DNA from: Amphibalanus amphitrite
Taxonomy: Eukaryota > Arthropoda > Thecostraca > Balanomorpha > Balanidae
Direction of reading: 5' to 3'
DNA: 64,000 nt
Assembly: GCF_019059575.1 (NCBI RefSeq)
Contig: NW_024882211.1
Span: 124,001 to 188,000 of the forward strand
Below the pieces are notes generated by a model that was not told the DNA's origin, ran no database searches, and saw nothing but the letters and a program-made list of their open reading frames with translations. Position 1 is the first letter of the stretch. Each line of letters starts with the position of its first letter. This document shows, in pieces, positions 45,683 to 56,223 of this stretch. Position numbers and translations under genes: made by a program.

Positions 45683-46863
45683 TTAACCCACGCCCTGCTG
45701 GGGGGGGGGGGGTGTTTGAACACCACCCTTGTGGTTTTTCGCGAATATCTCAAAAACGGCGGCACGGAGCGCCGCCGTTTTTGGTACACCTTATCATACA
45801 TCAGTTCTACACATGTTGTGAAAATTTCAGACCAAGGCCGTTCAAGATCAGGTCACCAGGTCACTTGAAGTGACCTCACCTCAAAAAGTTTCAATGTCTG
45901 TCATAGCTACGCCGAGTGACCGATCGCTTTGAAACTTTCAGCGATTGCTAAGAGCAATAGCATGTACAAAATGTATATCTCAGAATTTCGATATCGATGA
46001 CCTAAGGTCAGGTCAATTTTGCGACCTCCCCATTATAAGTCAATGGGAGAAAATTGAAATGCGCCTCTTTTGGACGAAAGACATTATAGACACTCCCAAA
46101 CACCGAATTACAAGTGGTTTAGACACACTGAACATGAAAATGGTGTCCGTGACCTTTGTTTATGCCCTGAGGTCATCTTAGGTCACGAATGGTATCTAAC
46201 AGTTTTTCGCAAATAACTTTTGATAGAGGCATGCTAGAGCGATGAAAACGCCTTAGATGTGTTCAGCTCGACGATACGGATTGACTGATATGCAGCATGA
46301 CCTTTTCCGGTCAGGTCATGACCTTGACCTGAGGTCAAATTTTCAAGTTGACCTTTCAAGGTCAAGTTATAGTTCATTCGATGCGTCTTGACGAGAGGAA
46401 CACGATGCCGGTGAAAGTAAGCTCGCACAAGGCTTGGGTCAAAAGTAATTGCAGAAAAACTGTTTCCGAAAAAATCGGCTATTTTTGCAGTTTTTGCCCC
46501 CTGCAGGCAAAACCGTTGACGTTAGGTCAAATCTGAGAGAATTACTCAGAAAGGGCGTTAATAGGGCTATCGAATGCGCTTTCTGCGGCGCTGTAGCTCT
46601 AGGTATTGGTTCCCGAGATATGCGTTGGCGTCTTGGAAATTTTCGACATTCGACCTGGAAATTGGCGAATTTTTTTATTATTTATTCCTCGTCCTCCACA
46701 CGGGATATGTTTTCCCATTTATGGGAGGGCTCCTGCTCCTCCTCAGGGCTACGGTGCAAGGCGGGAGCCCACCCCACCCCCCAGTGACACAGTTGGGGAC
46801 GCCAGTCCGGAAGCCGGGCGGCACCGGGGATCGAACCCGGGTCCTCCCGACCACAGAACCGAC

Positions 46864-47223
46864 TGTTACTGATTTAGGCGCCTCTTTCGGGAATGATTGG
46901 TGATGCGGACGAATAGAGGTCGCCTCGATCGGTGCTGACCGTTCGGCCAAGTCGGTGCTGCCGAGAGACGGCGCCTGGCGTCGGATTGGTCGCCTCCGGC
47001 GGTCAGCTGACCGAGAGCCGGGGGCGAGCGGCGGCCCGAAAGTTCGGGAATTGTGTCTGATGTGTGGTTGTTGCGTGATGGTTGCGGCGGTGTGCCGTGA
47101 TTTTGCTGGTTTTGAGGGTTCTGGCCGGTGGACATTGGAGTTGTGATGTTTCAGTTTTGTCCATTACGATATAAACGGTCTGCAAGAATCCGAGCTGAGT
47201 TTTTGGTGCTGAGTTCCGTGACA
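46864..47223 (+). repeat. 5' LTR of the BEL/Pao element
   Basis: 360 bp, TG...CA ends, no difference seen from the 3' LTR at 52991-53350. It should carry the element promoter; no TATA box is obvious. Confidence 0.93.
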
Positions 47224-47504
47224 TTTTGGTGCCTCAAACGCGGGACGGAGCCTTTGGATGTGCAGTAAGTGCAAGCCGGTAACAGCCAGTTGAGATGGGG
47301 TGCTGTGAGCTTGCTTTGTTTTGCACCAGGCTGATGGTGATTGACTTTGGTCAAGTGAGTACTGGACCTTACTCTGATGAGTTTGAGTTTTGAGCTCTCA
47401 GTTGTTTGGCTCTGTGCCAAGAAGAGTTTCAAGATCTGTTGATTTTTCTTTTGCTGTTACTGTGGACCATTTGCTTTAATTCTTGCTGTTTTCACGCCTA
47501 AGCC

Positions 47505-49283
47505 ATGGCGTTGGTCCCAGACTTGTCCATGATGTGTAAGAAACGAGTGGCTGCCAAGGGGTGGCTTTCAAGAACTGTGAACAAGGCTCAAGAACTCCTG
47601 GATGCGGATCAGCCCGATCAGGAGGCCCTGAGAGTGATCCAGAAGGAGCTGGAGACCAGACTGAGCAACTTGGATGGACTACAGAGTGACTTGGAGCTGA
47701 TGATCGAGTCTGAGAGTGAGATGCTGGATGACATCGAGAAGGCTGGAGTTTTTCGTGATTCTGTACTCTGCGTGCTCTCCAATGTGGTGAAAGCTGTGAG
47801 TGGTTCAGGGACTGACTCTGCATCGGGCGGCATCTCCGTGAGTAGCCACACTGTAAAGCTGCCTAAACTGGACTTGCCCAAGTTTGGGGGTGATGTACTT
47901 GAGTGGCAAGCCTTTTGGGAGATGTTCAGAGCGTCCGTACATGACAGTGACTTGCCTGATATAACGAAGTTCTCGTATCTGAGATCACTGCTAGTGGGGG
48001 AGGCTAGCACATGTATTGCTGGGTTGCCACTGAGTGCCCCTAACTATGCATCCGCATGTAAGATCCTTACTGATCGTTTCGGTAGGACGGAACGTATCAT
48101 CTTCAACCATATCCAGCAACTCCTTTCTATTCCTGCTCCTTCCGTTCCTGATGTCCATGCCCTTCGTGCCCTACAGGACAACCTTTTGTCGCATGTGAGA
48201 GCTTTGGAAGCGTTGGGAGTGCAGGGTGAAGCGTATGGTGTGATGATGGTGCCTGTGCTCTTACAACGACTGCCGACTGCCATCAGGATGGAGTGGGCGA
48301 GGGATGGTGTGGGTCATGAGGCGGACCTGAACTGGTTGCTGGAGTTTTTGGACTCTGAGATCGGCCGGCGTGAGCGCTCCGGTGCGTACTCTGCTGCATC
48401 AGCTCCGGAGTCCCGGCGCAGCCCCGCTGGGACCCGCCAGCAGAGGAGCAGGGTGCAGCGCGCCCCTGCAGCAGCAGCAGCACTCTCGACTTCAACGGCG
48501 GTCTGTGGCTTTTGTGCCCAGGCCCACAGGTCAGACCAGTGCCCGTCTCTTGTGCCTCTAAATGTGCCTCAGCGGCTTGACAGAGTGCGTCAAGCAGGCC
48601 TGTGCTTCCGCTGCCTTCAGCGCGGACACAGGGCCAACAGATGTAGGATGAACTGCTCAGAGTGTGGTGGCAGGCACCATGCGGTGTGCTGCTCCAGACT
48701 GGTACGTGGATCGAACAGTGTTCCACCTCAGCAGGCTGAGCAGCAGGCCAGCCCAGCTATGACTGCAGTTAGTGCTAGTGTGCCGACAGATGCAGTGTTA
48801 CCTTGTGGTAGTGACGGTGCAGTCACTGCACTGCCACTTGTGAGAGCCCTAGTGAAAGACAAGCGTGGTCAGGAGCTCTCAGTAAATGTATTGTTTGACT
48901 CTGCCTCGGATAGGAGCTATGTTTCAGCTGATGTGGTGAAGCAGGTGAGCCCAAAGTGGGTCAGATCAGAAAGTGTGGCCTATGCTGCGTTTGGAGGGAG
49001 GAGCTCTGGTGTTGTTGATCGTGATGTGTTCGAGCTGTCGCTGTCGAGTGCTAATGCTGATGTACCTTCCTCAGTGACGATGCAGGCCATCGAGGTTCCT
49101 GTGATCTGTGCGCCCCTGTCCCGGCCCAGCCTGCCTGCCTCTGTGATGGCGGAGCTGTCTCACCTCCCGATGGCTGGCCGCCCTCCTCCCGATGAGCCGC
49201 TGCACGTGCACATCCTCGTCGGTATGGACTACTTCTGGAGTATGGTAAGGCCAGCGGTGCACTGCACCCAGGGGGCCCTGTAG
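47505..49283 (+). CDS. BEL/Pao gag-protease ORF (592 codons)
   Basis: Gag-like N-terminal part with a coiled, acidic helix (about 40-85) and the conserved region around KLDLPKFGGDVLEWQAFWEMF (about 121-141). Three Cys/His knuckles follow: C334-C337-H341-C346, C367-C370-H375-C380 and C384-C387-H391-C395. An aspartic-protease active site comes next, D465-S-A-S in NVLFDSASDRSYV. Gag packages element RNA and the protease cuts the polyprotein. The ATG sits in a GCCATGG context 281 bases after the LTR. A TAG at 49281-49283 ends this frame, and coding continues directly in another frame. Most BEL elements have one continuous frame, so this is a break or a frameshift site. Confidence 0.9.
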   Translation: MALVPDLSMMCKKRVAAKGWLSRTVNKAQELLDADQPDQEALRVIQKELETRLSNLDGLQSDLELMIESESEMLDDIEKAGVFRDSVLCVLSNVVKAVSGSGTDSASGGISVSSHTVKLPKLDLPKFGGDVLEWQAFWEMFRASVHDSDLPDITKFSYLRSLLVGEASTCIAGLPLSAPNYASACKILTDRFGRTERIIFNHIQQLLSIPAPSVPDVHALRALQDNLLSHVRALEALGVQGEAYGVMMVPVLLQRLPTAIRMEWARDGVGHEADLNWLLEFLDSEIGRRERSGAYSAASAPESRRSPAGTRQQRSRVQRAPAAAAALSTSTAVCGFCAQAHRSDQCPSLVPLNVPQRLDRVRQAGLCFRCLQRGHRANRCRMNCSECGGRHHAVCCSRLVRGSNSVPPQQAEQQASPAMTAVSASVPTDAVLPCGSDGAVTALPLVRALVKDKRGQELSVNVLFDSASDRSYVSADVVKQVSPKWVRSESVAYAAFGGRSSGVVDRDVFELSLSSANADVPSSVTMQAIEVPVICAPLSRPSLPASVMAELSHLPMAGRPPPDEPLHVHILVGMDYFWSMVRPAVHCTQGAL

Positions 49284-52200
49284 CTCAGGAGACAGTGCTC
49301 GGCTGGATGGTGTCCGGCCTGGTGGGTGACTGTGAGGGACAGAGGGGCCCACAGCTGGGGTGTCAACTGCTCTGTCTGGGAGACCTGCATGAGAGCCGTC
49401 TCCGCCAGTTCTGGGATCTAGAAGGGATAGGGATCCATGATTCGAGTGATGCTGATTCTTCGGCTGAGGTTCAGGCTAAGTTTCGCGGTTCCATTCGAAT
49501 GGACGATGGGCGGTATGAGGTGGCTCTGCCGTGGAAGAGAGACCCTGGTGAGCTAGTCGACAATAGGCAGGCTGCTGAGGTACGACTGGCTGGTCTCTCG
49601 AGGAAGCTTGGAAAGGACTCCAAGCTGGGTGAGGAGTATGATCAGGCTCTGAAGGAGATGGAGGCGAATGGGGTGATCGCAGAGGTGCCACGAGAGGAGC
49701 TCGTGTCAGAGAATCCCACTTTCTACCTACTGCACAGGCCGGTAGTGAAGGAAAGTAGCACCTCCACGCGCGTGCGTCCGGTGTTTGACGCGTCGGCGAC
49801 TGACAGGCACGGTCTTTCGCTCAATGATTGTCTCGAGGTTGGTCTGAATCTGATCCCCAACTTGTGTGAAGTGTTGTTGAGGTTCCGCCGGTGGAGATTC
49901 GCGGTCACCGGCGATATCCGGAAAGCTTTCCTGCAGATCCGGGTGAGGAGATCAGATCAGGACGTTCTCCGCTTTCTGTGGGAGCTGGACGGTCGTATTC
50001 GGACCATGCGGTTTCAGCGAGTCATTTTCGGAGCGGCGTGCTCGCCGTTCTTGCTGATCGCAACCATCCAGTACCATCTGGATAAGTATCCACCCTCTCG
50101 CGCTGTCCGAGAGCTCCAGACTTCTCTGTACATGGATGACTTTGTGTCTGGGTGTGATACCGAGCAGGGTGCTCGTGAGCTGCTCACCGAGGCCCAGTCT
50201 ATCCTCAGTGACGCTGGGATGGAGCTCACGAAGTGCACTTCCAACAGTGAGCTCGTACTCGATCGAACTCACGCGCTGGCCGGCAGTCCTGAGGACGAGA
50301 GCGTGAAGGTTCTCGGGCTGAGATGGCTACCTGATAGGGACGTGTTCGTGTTTGAGGGTGTCAGCCTGCCTGACAATGTGGTGCCCACCAAGCGAGTCTT
50401 GTTGAGTCTGATCGCGAGGTTGTTTGACCCGATGCAGTGGCTGGCTCCTCACACAATGGTGGCAAAATGTCTGTTTCAGGAGCTGTGGCGGATCGGTCTG
50501 GGCTGGGACGAGATCCTGCCTCCTGAGCTCTGTGACGTGTTTTCTGACTGGGTGAGAGGCCTGGAGGTCCTGAAGCAGATGGAGATTCCTCGGAGCTACT
50601 TCAGCTCAGGTTGGAACGGTGGGGAGGGTGTGAGCCTTCACGCCTTTGGTGACGCCTCGCCAAAGGGATACGGGGCGGTGGTCTATGTGTGTGCCCCTCG
50701 TGAGGATGGCTCTCGTGACGTGTGTCTGGTCATGGCGAAGGCACGTGTGGCGCCGATCGCCGCTCACACTCTGCCTCGTTTGGAGCTGTTGGGCAGCCTG
50801 CTGGCGGCCAGGCTGGTGGTGTTCGTCCGGCGGGCACTGCAGCTGCCGGAGACCACGCCCTCGCACTGCTGGACTGACAGCAGAATTGTCCTCGGCTGGG
50901 TTCAGGCGGACCCAGCGAGATGGAAACAGTTCGTGTCGAACAGGGTGAGAGAGATTCAGTCTCTCACGAGCCCGTCTGACTGGGGACACTGCAGCGGTGA
51001 GCTCAACCCTGCAGACCTGCTCACGCGCGGTGTGTCCGCCGAGTCCCTCCTGGAGTCGGATGTTTGGCTGAGGGGCCCTGTTTGGCTCAGGTCGGGTGAC
51101 TCAGACGGCTCTGTGGCTCAGCAGAGCGCAGCTGAGACTGAGGAGGAGTCGGCAGCTCTGACGTCACCGACGGCAGCTCTGACGTCACCGAGTGTGACGA
51201 AGCATGAGCCTGTGTTCCCAGTGGAGAGGTGGGGGTCTATGTGTAAGGCTGTGCGCATCGCTGGTTGGGTGCGCCGGTTTGTGCACAACGCTCGGAACCC
51301 CTCTGAGAGGAGAGATGGTGAGCTCACAACTGGTGAGTTGGACGAGGCACGGCGCGCTCTGATCAGAGACGTACAGGGTGACGTCTTTTCTGACGAGATC
51401 AGGCTGCTGCATGCCGGGAAGGCCCTTCCGCGGGGCTCGAGCCTCACTAAGCTGACTCCCTTCATCGACAGTGACGGTTTGGTCCGTATGACTGGCAGGT
51501 TACAGCTCTCAGATCTGTCGTATGCTGAGAAGCACCCTGTGATTTTGCCGAAGTGTCGTCTTTCAGAACTGTTAGTCAGAGAGCAGCACCTGCTGATGAG
51601 ACATGCCGGTGTTTCGACGATGATCACCGCTCTGCGCGAGCGGTTCTGGATCGTGGGGCTGAGGTGTTTGGCGAAGCGTGTGAAGCGCCAGTGTGTCGCC
51701 TGTCGGAGACATGACGCACGTGCGTGTAACGAGCCGGCGGCGCCGCTCCCCGCTGCTCGTGTCAGCGAGTCTCCTTGTTTTTCGACCGTCGGTGTGGATA
51801 TGGCCGGACCTCTGTTCTGTGTTGATTTTCCGAACAAGAAGTTCTATGTGGCTCTGTTCACGTGTGCGCAAGTGCGTGCGGTGAATCTCGAGCTGACGGA
51901 GTCTCTGTCGCAGGCAGACATTTTGTTAGCATTCCGACGGTTTGCTGCCAGACGTGGCTTTCCGTCTCGTGTTATTTCTGATAATGCGAGATATTTCAAG
52001 GCCGCAGACGTGTCCCTGCGGAGGTACTTTGGAGACAGGGCTCCGGAGTGGAGTTTCACGACGCCGGTGGCGCCGTGGCACGGCGGATTCTACGAGCGGC
52101 TCATTCGCTCTGTCAAGGTGGGTCTCAGGAAGTCCCTGGGGACCCGCTGTGTGACTCGGACTGAGTTGGAGACCATGCTGTCTGAGATAGAGGCATGTGT

Positions 52201-52675
52201 CAACTCACGGCCGCTCACGGCCGTCACAGACGACCCTGAGGGCCCAGACGCGCTCACCCCGAGTCATTTCTTAATCGGCCGAGGCGCGGGCTTCCAGAGC
52301 CGGGTTGAGAGTGCCCGGTCGGTTGACGGCAGCGCGCTCCAGGAGAGGGCGAGGATCAGAGAACGGCGTCTGAACCGATTTTGGCAGGTTTGGCGGAAGG
52401 AATATTTGCGTAGTCTTCCACCCACTGTGCGCCAGTTCCGTTCTCACGGTAAGTTGACAGAGGGGTCAGTAGCGCTGCTGGAGGAGGACCATGTTCCCCG
52501 GCAGAAGTGGGTCATGGGCAGGGTCACGAGACTGCTCCCTGGGCGAGATGGGAAGACTAGGTCAGTGGAGGTAAGTACAGAGAAAGGACTGAGGACGCGC
52601 GCTGTGCAGCGGCTGTACGACCTGGAGGTCGTTCCCTCTCTATCCTCCCAGGATCCTACGCGAGTTCCGGAGTGA
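49283..52675 (+). CDS. BEL/Pao pol ORF: reverse transcriptase, RNase H, integrase
   Basis: Continues the polyprotein in the -1 frame relative to the upstream ORF. Using GTG 49295 as residue 1: reverse transcriptase with GDIRKAFLQIRV (Asp207) and YMDDF (279-283), the BEL/Pao form of the YxDD box; RNase H with FGDASPKGYGAV (Asp452) and WTDSRIVLGW (about 526-535); integrase with a zinc-binding part (H765/H770, C800-x2-C803) and catalytic D835, D896 and E934 (GVDMAG, SDNARYF, GFYERLIRSVK). The C-terminal domain around residues 1030-1100 ends in the RVTRLLPGRDG block typical of BEL/Pao. No internal stop. It has no start of its own, so it needs frameshifting or is separated by a mutation. Confidence 0.92.
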   Translation, partial: AQETVLGWMVSGLVGDCEGQRGPQLGCQLLCLGDLHESRLRQFWDLEGIGIHDSSDADSSAEVQAKFRGSIRMDDGRYEVALPWKRDPGELVDNRQAAEVRLAGLSRKLGKDSKLGEEYDQALKEMEANGVIAEVPREELVSENPTFYLLHRPVVKESSTSTRVRPVFDASATDRHGLSLNDCLEVGLNLIPNLCEVLLRFRRWRFAVTGDIRKAFLQIRVRRSDQDVLRFLWELDGRIRTMRFQRVIFGAACSPFLLIATIQYHLDKYPPSRAVRELQTSLYMDDFVSGCDTEQGARELLTEAQSILSDAGMELTKCTSNSELVLDRTHALAGSPEDESVKVLGLRWLPDRDVFVFEGVSLPDNVVPTKRVLLSLIARLFDPMQWLAPHTMVAKCLFQELWRIGLGWDEILPPELCDVFSDWVRGLEVLKQMEIPRSYFSSGWNGGEGVSLHAFGDASPKGYGAVVYVCAPREDGSRDVCLVMAKARVAPIAAHTLPRLELLGSLLAARLVVFVRRALQLPETTPSHCWTDSRIVLGWVQADPARWKQFVSNRVREIQSLTSPSDWGHCSGELNPADLLTRGVSAESLLESDVWLRGPVWLRSGDSDGSVAQQSAAETEEESAALTSPTAALTSPSVTKHEPVFPVERWGSMCKAVRIAGWVRRFVHNARNPSERRDGELTTGELDEARRALIRDVQGDVFSDEIRLLHAGKALPRGSSLTKLTPFIDSDGLVRMTGRLQLSDLSYAEKHPVILPKCRLSELLVREQHLLMRHAGVSTMITALRERFWIVGLRCLAKRVKRQCVACRRHDARACNEPAAPLPAARVSESPCFSTVGVDMAGPLFCVDFPNKKFYVALFTCAQVRAVNLELTESLSQADILLAFRRFAARRGFPSRVISDNARYFKAADVSLRRYFGDRAPEWSFTTPVAPWHGGFYERLIRSVKVGLRKSLGTRCVTRTELETMLSEIEACVNSRPLTAVTDDPEGPDALTPSHFLIGRGAGFQSRVESARSVDGSALQERARIRERRLNRFWQVWRKEYLRSLPPTVRQFRSHGKLTEGSVALLEEDHVPRQKWVMGRVTRLLPGRDGKTRSVEVSTEKGLRTRAVQRLYDLEVVPSLSSQDPTRVPE

Positions 52676-52990
52676 TTCGGATCCTTGTGTTCCTGAGAGC
52701 CGGATCCAGTGTGCCCTTTATGGTCTGGTACGTCACTGAGTCGAAAGGGGACGTTGTGCTGACGCACGTCGTGCTGCGCGATTTGTTTTACGATTGATCG
52801 ATGTTTGTGTTTGTAATCGTATAGCTTATAGGTTGTGTGGCGGCGTTGACTGGGAATGTGTTCCATTGTCGCTGTGCCTCACTCGTGCTAGATTTATCGC
52901 TGATGATTGTCCTAGTGATGGCTGATCAAACCTGTTTGCTAGTGTTACGAAGCTGTTTTTGTGTTGACCTGAGGGTCAAGGTGGGGAGTA

Positions 52991-53350
52991 TGTTACTGAT
53001 TTAGGCGCCTCTTTCGGGAATGATTGGTGATGCGGACGAATAGAGGTCGCCTCGATCGGTGCTGACCGTTCGGCCAAGTCGGTGCTGCCGAGAGACGGCG
53101 CCTGGCGTCGGATTGGTCGCCTCCGGCGGTCAGCTGACCGAGAGCCGGGGGCGAGCGGCGGCCCGAAAGTTCGGGAATTGTGTCTGATGTGTGGTTGTTG
53201 CGTGATGGTTGCGGCGGTGTGCCGTGATTTTGCTGGTTTTGAGGGTTCTGGCCGGTGGACATTGGAGTTGTGATGTTTCAGTTTTGTCCATTACGATATA
53301 AACGGTCTGCAAGAATCCGAGCTGAGTTTTTGGTGCTGAGTTCCGTGACA
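52991..53350 (+). repeat. 3' LTR of the BEL/Pao element
   Basis: 360 bp, matches the 5' LTR; followed by the CCGAC duplication. Confidence 0.93.
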
Positions 53351-53585
53351 CCGACGCCTTACCAACTGCGCCACTTTGCCTTTAATGACCTCTGGTGACC
53401 TGACCTTTGACCTGACCAAAAAATTGACTGAAGTGATTTCTTCATTATTTTTGACGCTCTTTCGAACGCCGCCTTCCGCGTATCGCTACATGGCCCAGGA
53501 GCCGAGTTACAAGGGGGGTGTTCAAATACCCCCCCCCCCCCCAGCAGGGCGTGGAAATCCAGGACCCCAGCCGGGCGCGGGTTAA

Positions 53586-54689
53586 AGGCCGAGCTACACT
53601 ATGCGTGACCGTCCAGGAAATTACGTGCGTGATCTGCAGATTCGTGATTGCGAGACACCCTTGACATCGGTTTCTGCGATTTTCCAGAATTTCCGTGAAT
53701 TATTGTAGGCTGAAGTAATAATAACAACTATTGGATGGTTTCGTAACAAACGCTCAACTTTGCCATTTTCTATATCATTTAATCCATAAATAGTTATTTT
53801 TTAATAAATATCAATAACACATGAAATTAAAGAAACAATTATAAATTACGTCACTTGGATTCATACGGTAGGTCACCAAGTGCGCCAACAACTGTCTCAT
53901 ATCACGCAATCTCGCAGATTCTGCAAAAAAAGTCCGTATCTCTGAACTTTAAAGTCCGAGCTACTCTATGCGTGATCGTCCAGGAAATTACGTGCGTGTT
54001 CTGCGAGTTTGCGGGTTTTGCAGAAAATCGGTACGCAGATGAAGTTCAGCTGATAGGAAATACACAGGGTCGGCTACACTGGGGTCACGCAGATTCAGTC
54101 AAGGGGTCTGTTCCAGTCGCACTTCCTAACACCTCTAAACTCCTCCAAGATTGCTTCCCTGTTCCAGTGTCAGCTCTAGCCCCTACAAATCAAAGGAGGG
54201 CCCTGCTCCAACCTCCTCTATTTTGCTCTTGGAGGAGTTTAGATGTGTTGGGAAGTGCGACTGGATGTTCAGTACAGGAAATGCCGGATAGTCAGGACGG
54301 TCAGGATGTTCCGTACCGATATAAAGTTCAAAGCTACGAACTTTTTTGCAGAATCTGCGAGATTGCGTGATATGAGACAGTTGTTGGCGCGCTTGGTGGC
54401 GCACCATATGAATCCAAGTGACGTAATTAATAATCATTTCTTTAATTTTCATAAGTTATTGATGTTATATTAATAACACAAGTTATTTATGGATAAAATA
54501 ATATAGAAAATGGTAAAGTTAAACTTTTCTTACGAAACCATCCATTAGTTGTTATTATTACGTCAACTTACAATAATTCACGGAAACTCTGGAAAATCGC
54601 AGAAACCGATATCAAGGGAGTCTCGCAATCACGGGTCTGCAGATCACGCACGTAATTTCCTGGACGATCACTGATAGTGTAGCTTAACC
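53586..54689. mobile_element. 1.1-kb element with ~350-bp inverted arms
   Basis: Left arm from AGCTACACTATGCGTGACCG and right arm inverted from AGCTACACTATCAGTGATCG pair for several hundred bases (GGAAATTACGTGCGTGATCT, GCGATTTTCCAGA, AATAATTC). TTAA occurs at both borders (53582-53585, 54690-54693), the left one shared with the neighbouring element. Two further inverted copies lie inside (about 53890-54100 and 54270-54380), and a Harbinger-like MITE (54104-54265) sits in the middle. Confidence 0.6.
54104..54265. mobile_element. PIF/Harbinger-like MITE, second copy
   Basis: Same sequence as 22390-22559 from GGGTCTGTTCCAGTCGCACT onward, but the right end stops at GTGCGACTGGA and lacks the last 9 bases. 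Confidence 0.7.
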
Positions 54690-54719
54690 TTAATGGTCAC
54701 AAGTTTATGACGTCACGAC

Positions 54720-55532
54720 CATAGGTGGGCAAGTCCGTTAAATCGCTAATCCGTTAATTAACGGAACTAAATTTTGGGTTAACGATTAACGGACTCGCTA
54801 ATTTTTTCCACGTGTAACGGACCGTTTTAGTTCCGTTACTTTTCGGCTCCGTTAATCGTTAAAATTTAGTCCGTTAATCCGTTAATCGTTACTTTTATTT
54901 CGAAGCAAAAGTTTACTGTAAAGTTACTGGTGTGTAATGTGTATGAAACCTTCATGCGGCGAAGTTTTTCCTTTCTGGATCTGGCAGCATTTGATTTATT
55001 TCAGTTGTGGCCAAATAACAACTATTAGTAGGTAATAGTTGTTATTTGGCCACAACTGAAATAAATTGTGATGCACACGCCTGTCATTGGAACGCTGCCT
55101 GGCTGATAGGCGGAGAGAAAGGGTAGAGCTGTTTGTCAGGCGAGCTGAATCGTCGGTAACGCAGGTTGAAATCGGTCGCAACTCGCATCACACATATCAT
55201 CACCATGTATTTTATATTTATAAATAGGTATAACTTATCCATGCCGTCACCGAGCAGGCGCAATTGTTGGCAGGTCTTCGAGAGCAGAACCGCGCTACGA
55301 CAAGTGATTGGCGCCTAGCCGTTAGCGTAGGTTGGTCGAGTTGTCCTTAGAAAAATGCACAAGCATTTTCATATTGTTTATTACCGTGTAAAATGTTAAC
55401 GATTAACGGACTTAAGTAACTTCCGTTACTTTTGTTGTGAATTAACGGATTATCGTTTAACGGAACTAACTTTTTAGTTAACGGATTAACGATTAACGAA
55501 ACTAACTTTTTGATTAACGATGCCCACCTATG
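54720..55532. mobile_element. hAT-type MITE, 813 bp, with exact 8-bp duplication
   Basis: GTCACGAC at 54712-54719 and 55533-55540; ends CATAGGTGGGCA, perfectly inverted. The subterminal zones repeat CCGTTAAnnGTTAACGG words on both sides. A perfect 34-bp hairpin (54994-55027 and 55033-55066) lies in the interior. Confidence 0.85.
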
Positions 55533-55638
55533 GTCACGACTACGCACGGATAGCCTCTACTCCACTGACGGACTTACTGAACCGATTTTAATATTACGAG
55601 GCATTACAAGTACCAGTAATTTTGATATTTTGTTTTAA

Positions 55639-56040
55639 AACCCGGCAGTTGCTAGGGTATTTCGCCATCCGCCGTTTGCTGGGGGGGAAGCGTTAAACAC
55701 CCCCAGCCGATTACTTGGGAACCAATAGGCGCAGCAAAACGCACGAGGCGGCAAACGAAAGAACACGACGAGTCGCTTCAGGAGAGTACTTGAAAATAAA
55801 TTTCGAGGTCACAGGCCGGGTCAAGGTCCGGTCAAACACCTGAAATCGGGTTTTTAGTAGCGTGGACTTCAGAACCTCGTAATGGGCACCTCTCGTCATA
55901 AACTCTGTCAAAACTGTGCACAATCCTTCATAAAAGGCCTACAAGAGTGTCATATCCATGTAGGGGTCGGTGAAACATATGTCAGGGTCAAGGTCAGGTC
56001 AATCAGTTAAACACATATCCCCGAAAATTAAAACTGGTAT
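55639..56040. mobile_element. Left end of a TTAA-type element, relative of 650-892
   Basis: TTAA then AACCCGGCAGTTGCTAGGG, a G-run/C-run hairpin (55681-55706), CAATAGGCGCAGCAAAACGC, and AGGTCA words to about 56000. Closest in sequence to the end at 650-892. The right end was not found. Confidence 0.5.
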
Positions 56041-56097
56041 TCGCAGTCTATGACACATGTTCAGTTTAATGAAAAACAATATAAAAATTTTATCTGT

Positions 56098-56205
56098 ATT
56101 CAATGTAAACATGTTTCGGTTATTTCTTTATCAATACATTGATACAATACATATATCAATGTATTGATAAAGAAATAACCGAAACGCGTTTACATTGAAT
56201 ACATT
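56098..56205. repeat. AT-rich inverted repeat
   Basis: Arms of about 47 bases (TTTCGGTTATTTCTTTATCA inward) meet around CAATACATAT. Probably a MITE-like foldback. Confidence 0.75.
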
Positions 56206-56223
56206 GAATATTGTTTTCATGAA

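Larger units (their letters stand above)
46864..53350 (+). mobile_element. BEL/Pao LTR retrotransposon, 6487 bp
   Basis: Two 360-bp LTRs (46864-47223, 52991-53350) that appear identical, starting TGTTACTG and ending CGTGACA. A 5-bp duplication CCGAC lies on both sides (46859-46863, 53351-53355). A TGG-type primer-binding region follows the 5' LTR and a purine-rich AGGTGGGGAGTA precedes the 3' LTR. The interior encodes Gag, protease, reverse transcriptase, RNase H and integrase in the BEL/Pao order. Identical LTRs imply very recent insertion, and its orientation matches the host gene. Confidence 0.95.
46671..53380 (-). mobile_element. tRNA-derived SINE (- strand) split by the BEL element
   Basis: Right part (53351-53380) and left part (46671-46863) join on the - strand into a tRNA-like head. 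The A-box-like TGGCGCAGTTGG (53360-53371) lies to the right of the BEL element, and the B-box GGTTCGATCCC (46826-46836) to the left. The tail toward 46671-46695 is A/T-rich (AATAAATAATAAAAAAA on the - strand). It is a SINE and not a tRNA gene because the sequence continues about 130 bases past the tRNA-like part. Confidence 0.7.
45687..53581. mobile_element. TTAA-type AGGTCA-rich element, copy C, interrupted by a SINE and a BEL element
   Basis: TTAA at 45683-45686 and 53582-53585. Ends CCCACGCCCTGCTGGGG and, inverted, CCCGCGCCCGGCTGGGG. 45687-46670 and 53381-53581 together match copies A and B in reverse orientation, including a DR1 at 53401-53413. The intervening 6.7 kb is the SINE and the BEL element. 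Confidence 0.75.

Noticed and set aside
46800-46863. tRNA gene
   Set aside because: A- and B-box-like sequences exist, but they belong to the head of a SINE interrupted by the BEL element. There is no complete cloverleaf in the present arrangement, and the sequence continues past the tRNA-like part.
47003-47224. Small ORFs identical in both LTRs
   Set aside because: They repeat because the LTRs are identical; no evidence that LTR sequence is translated.
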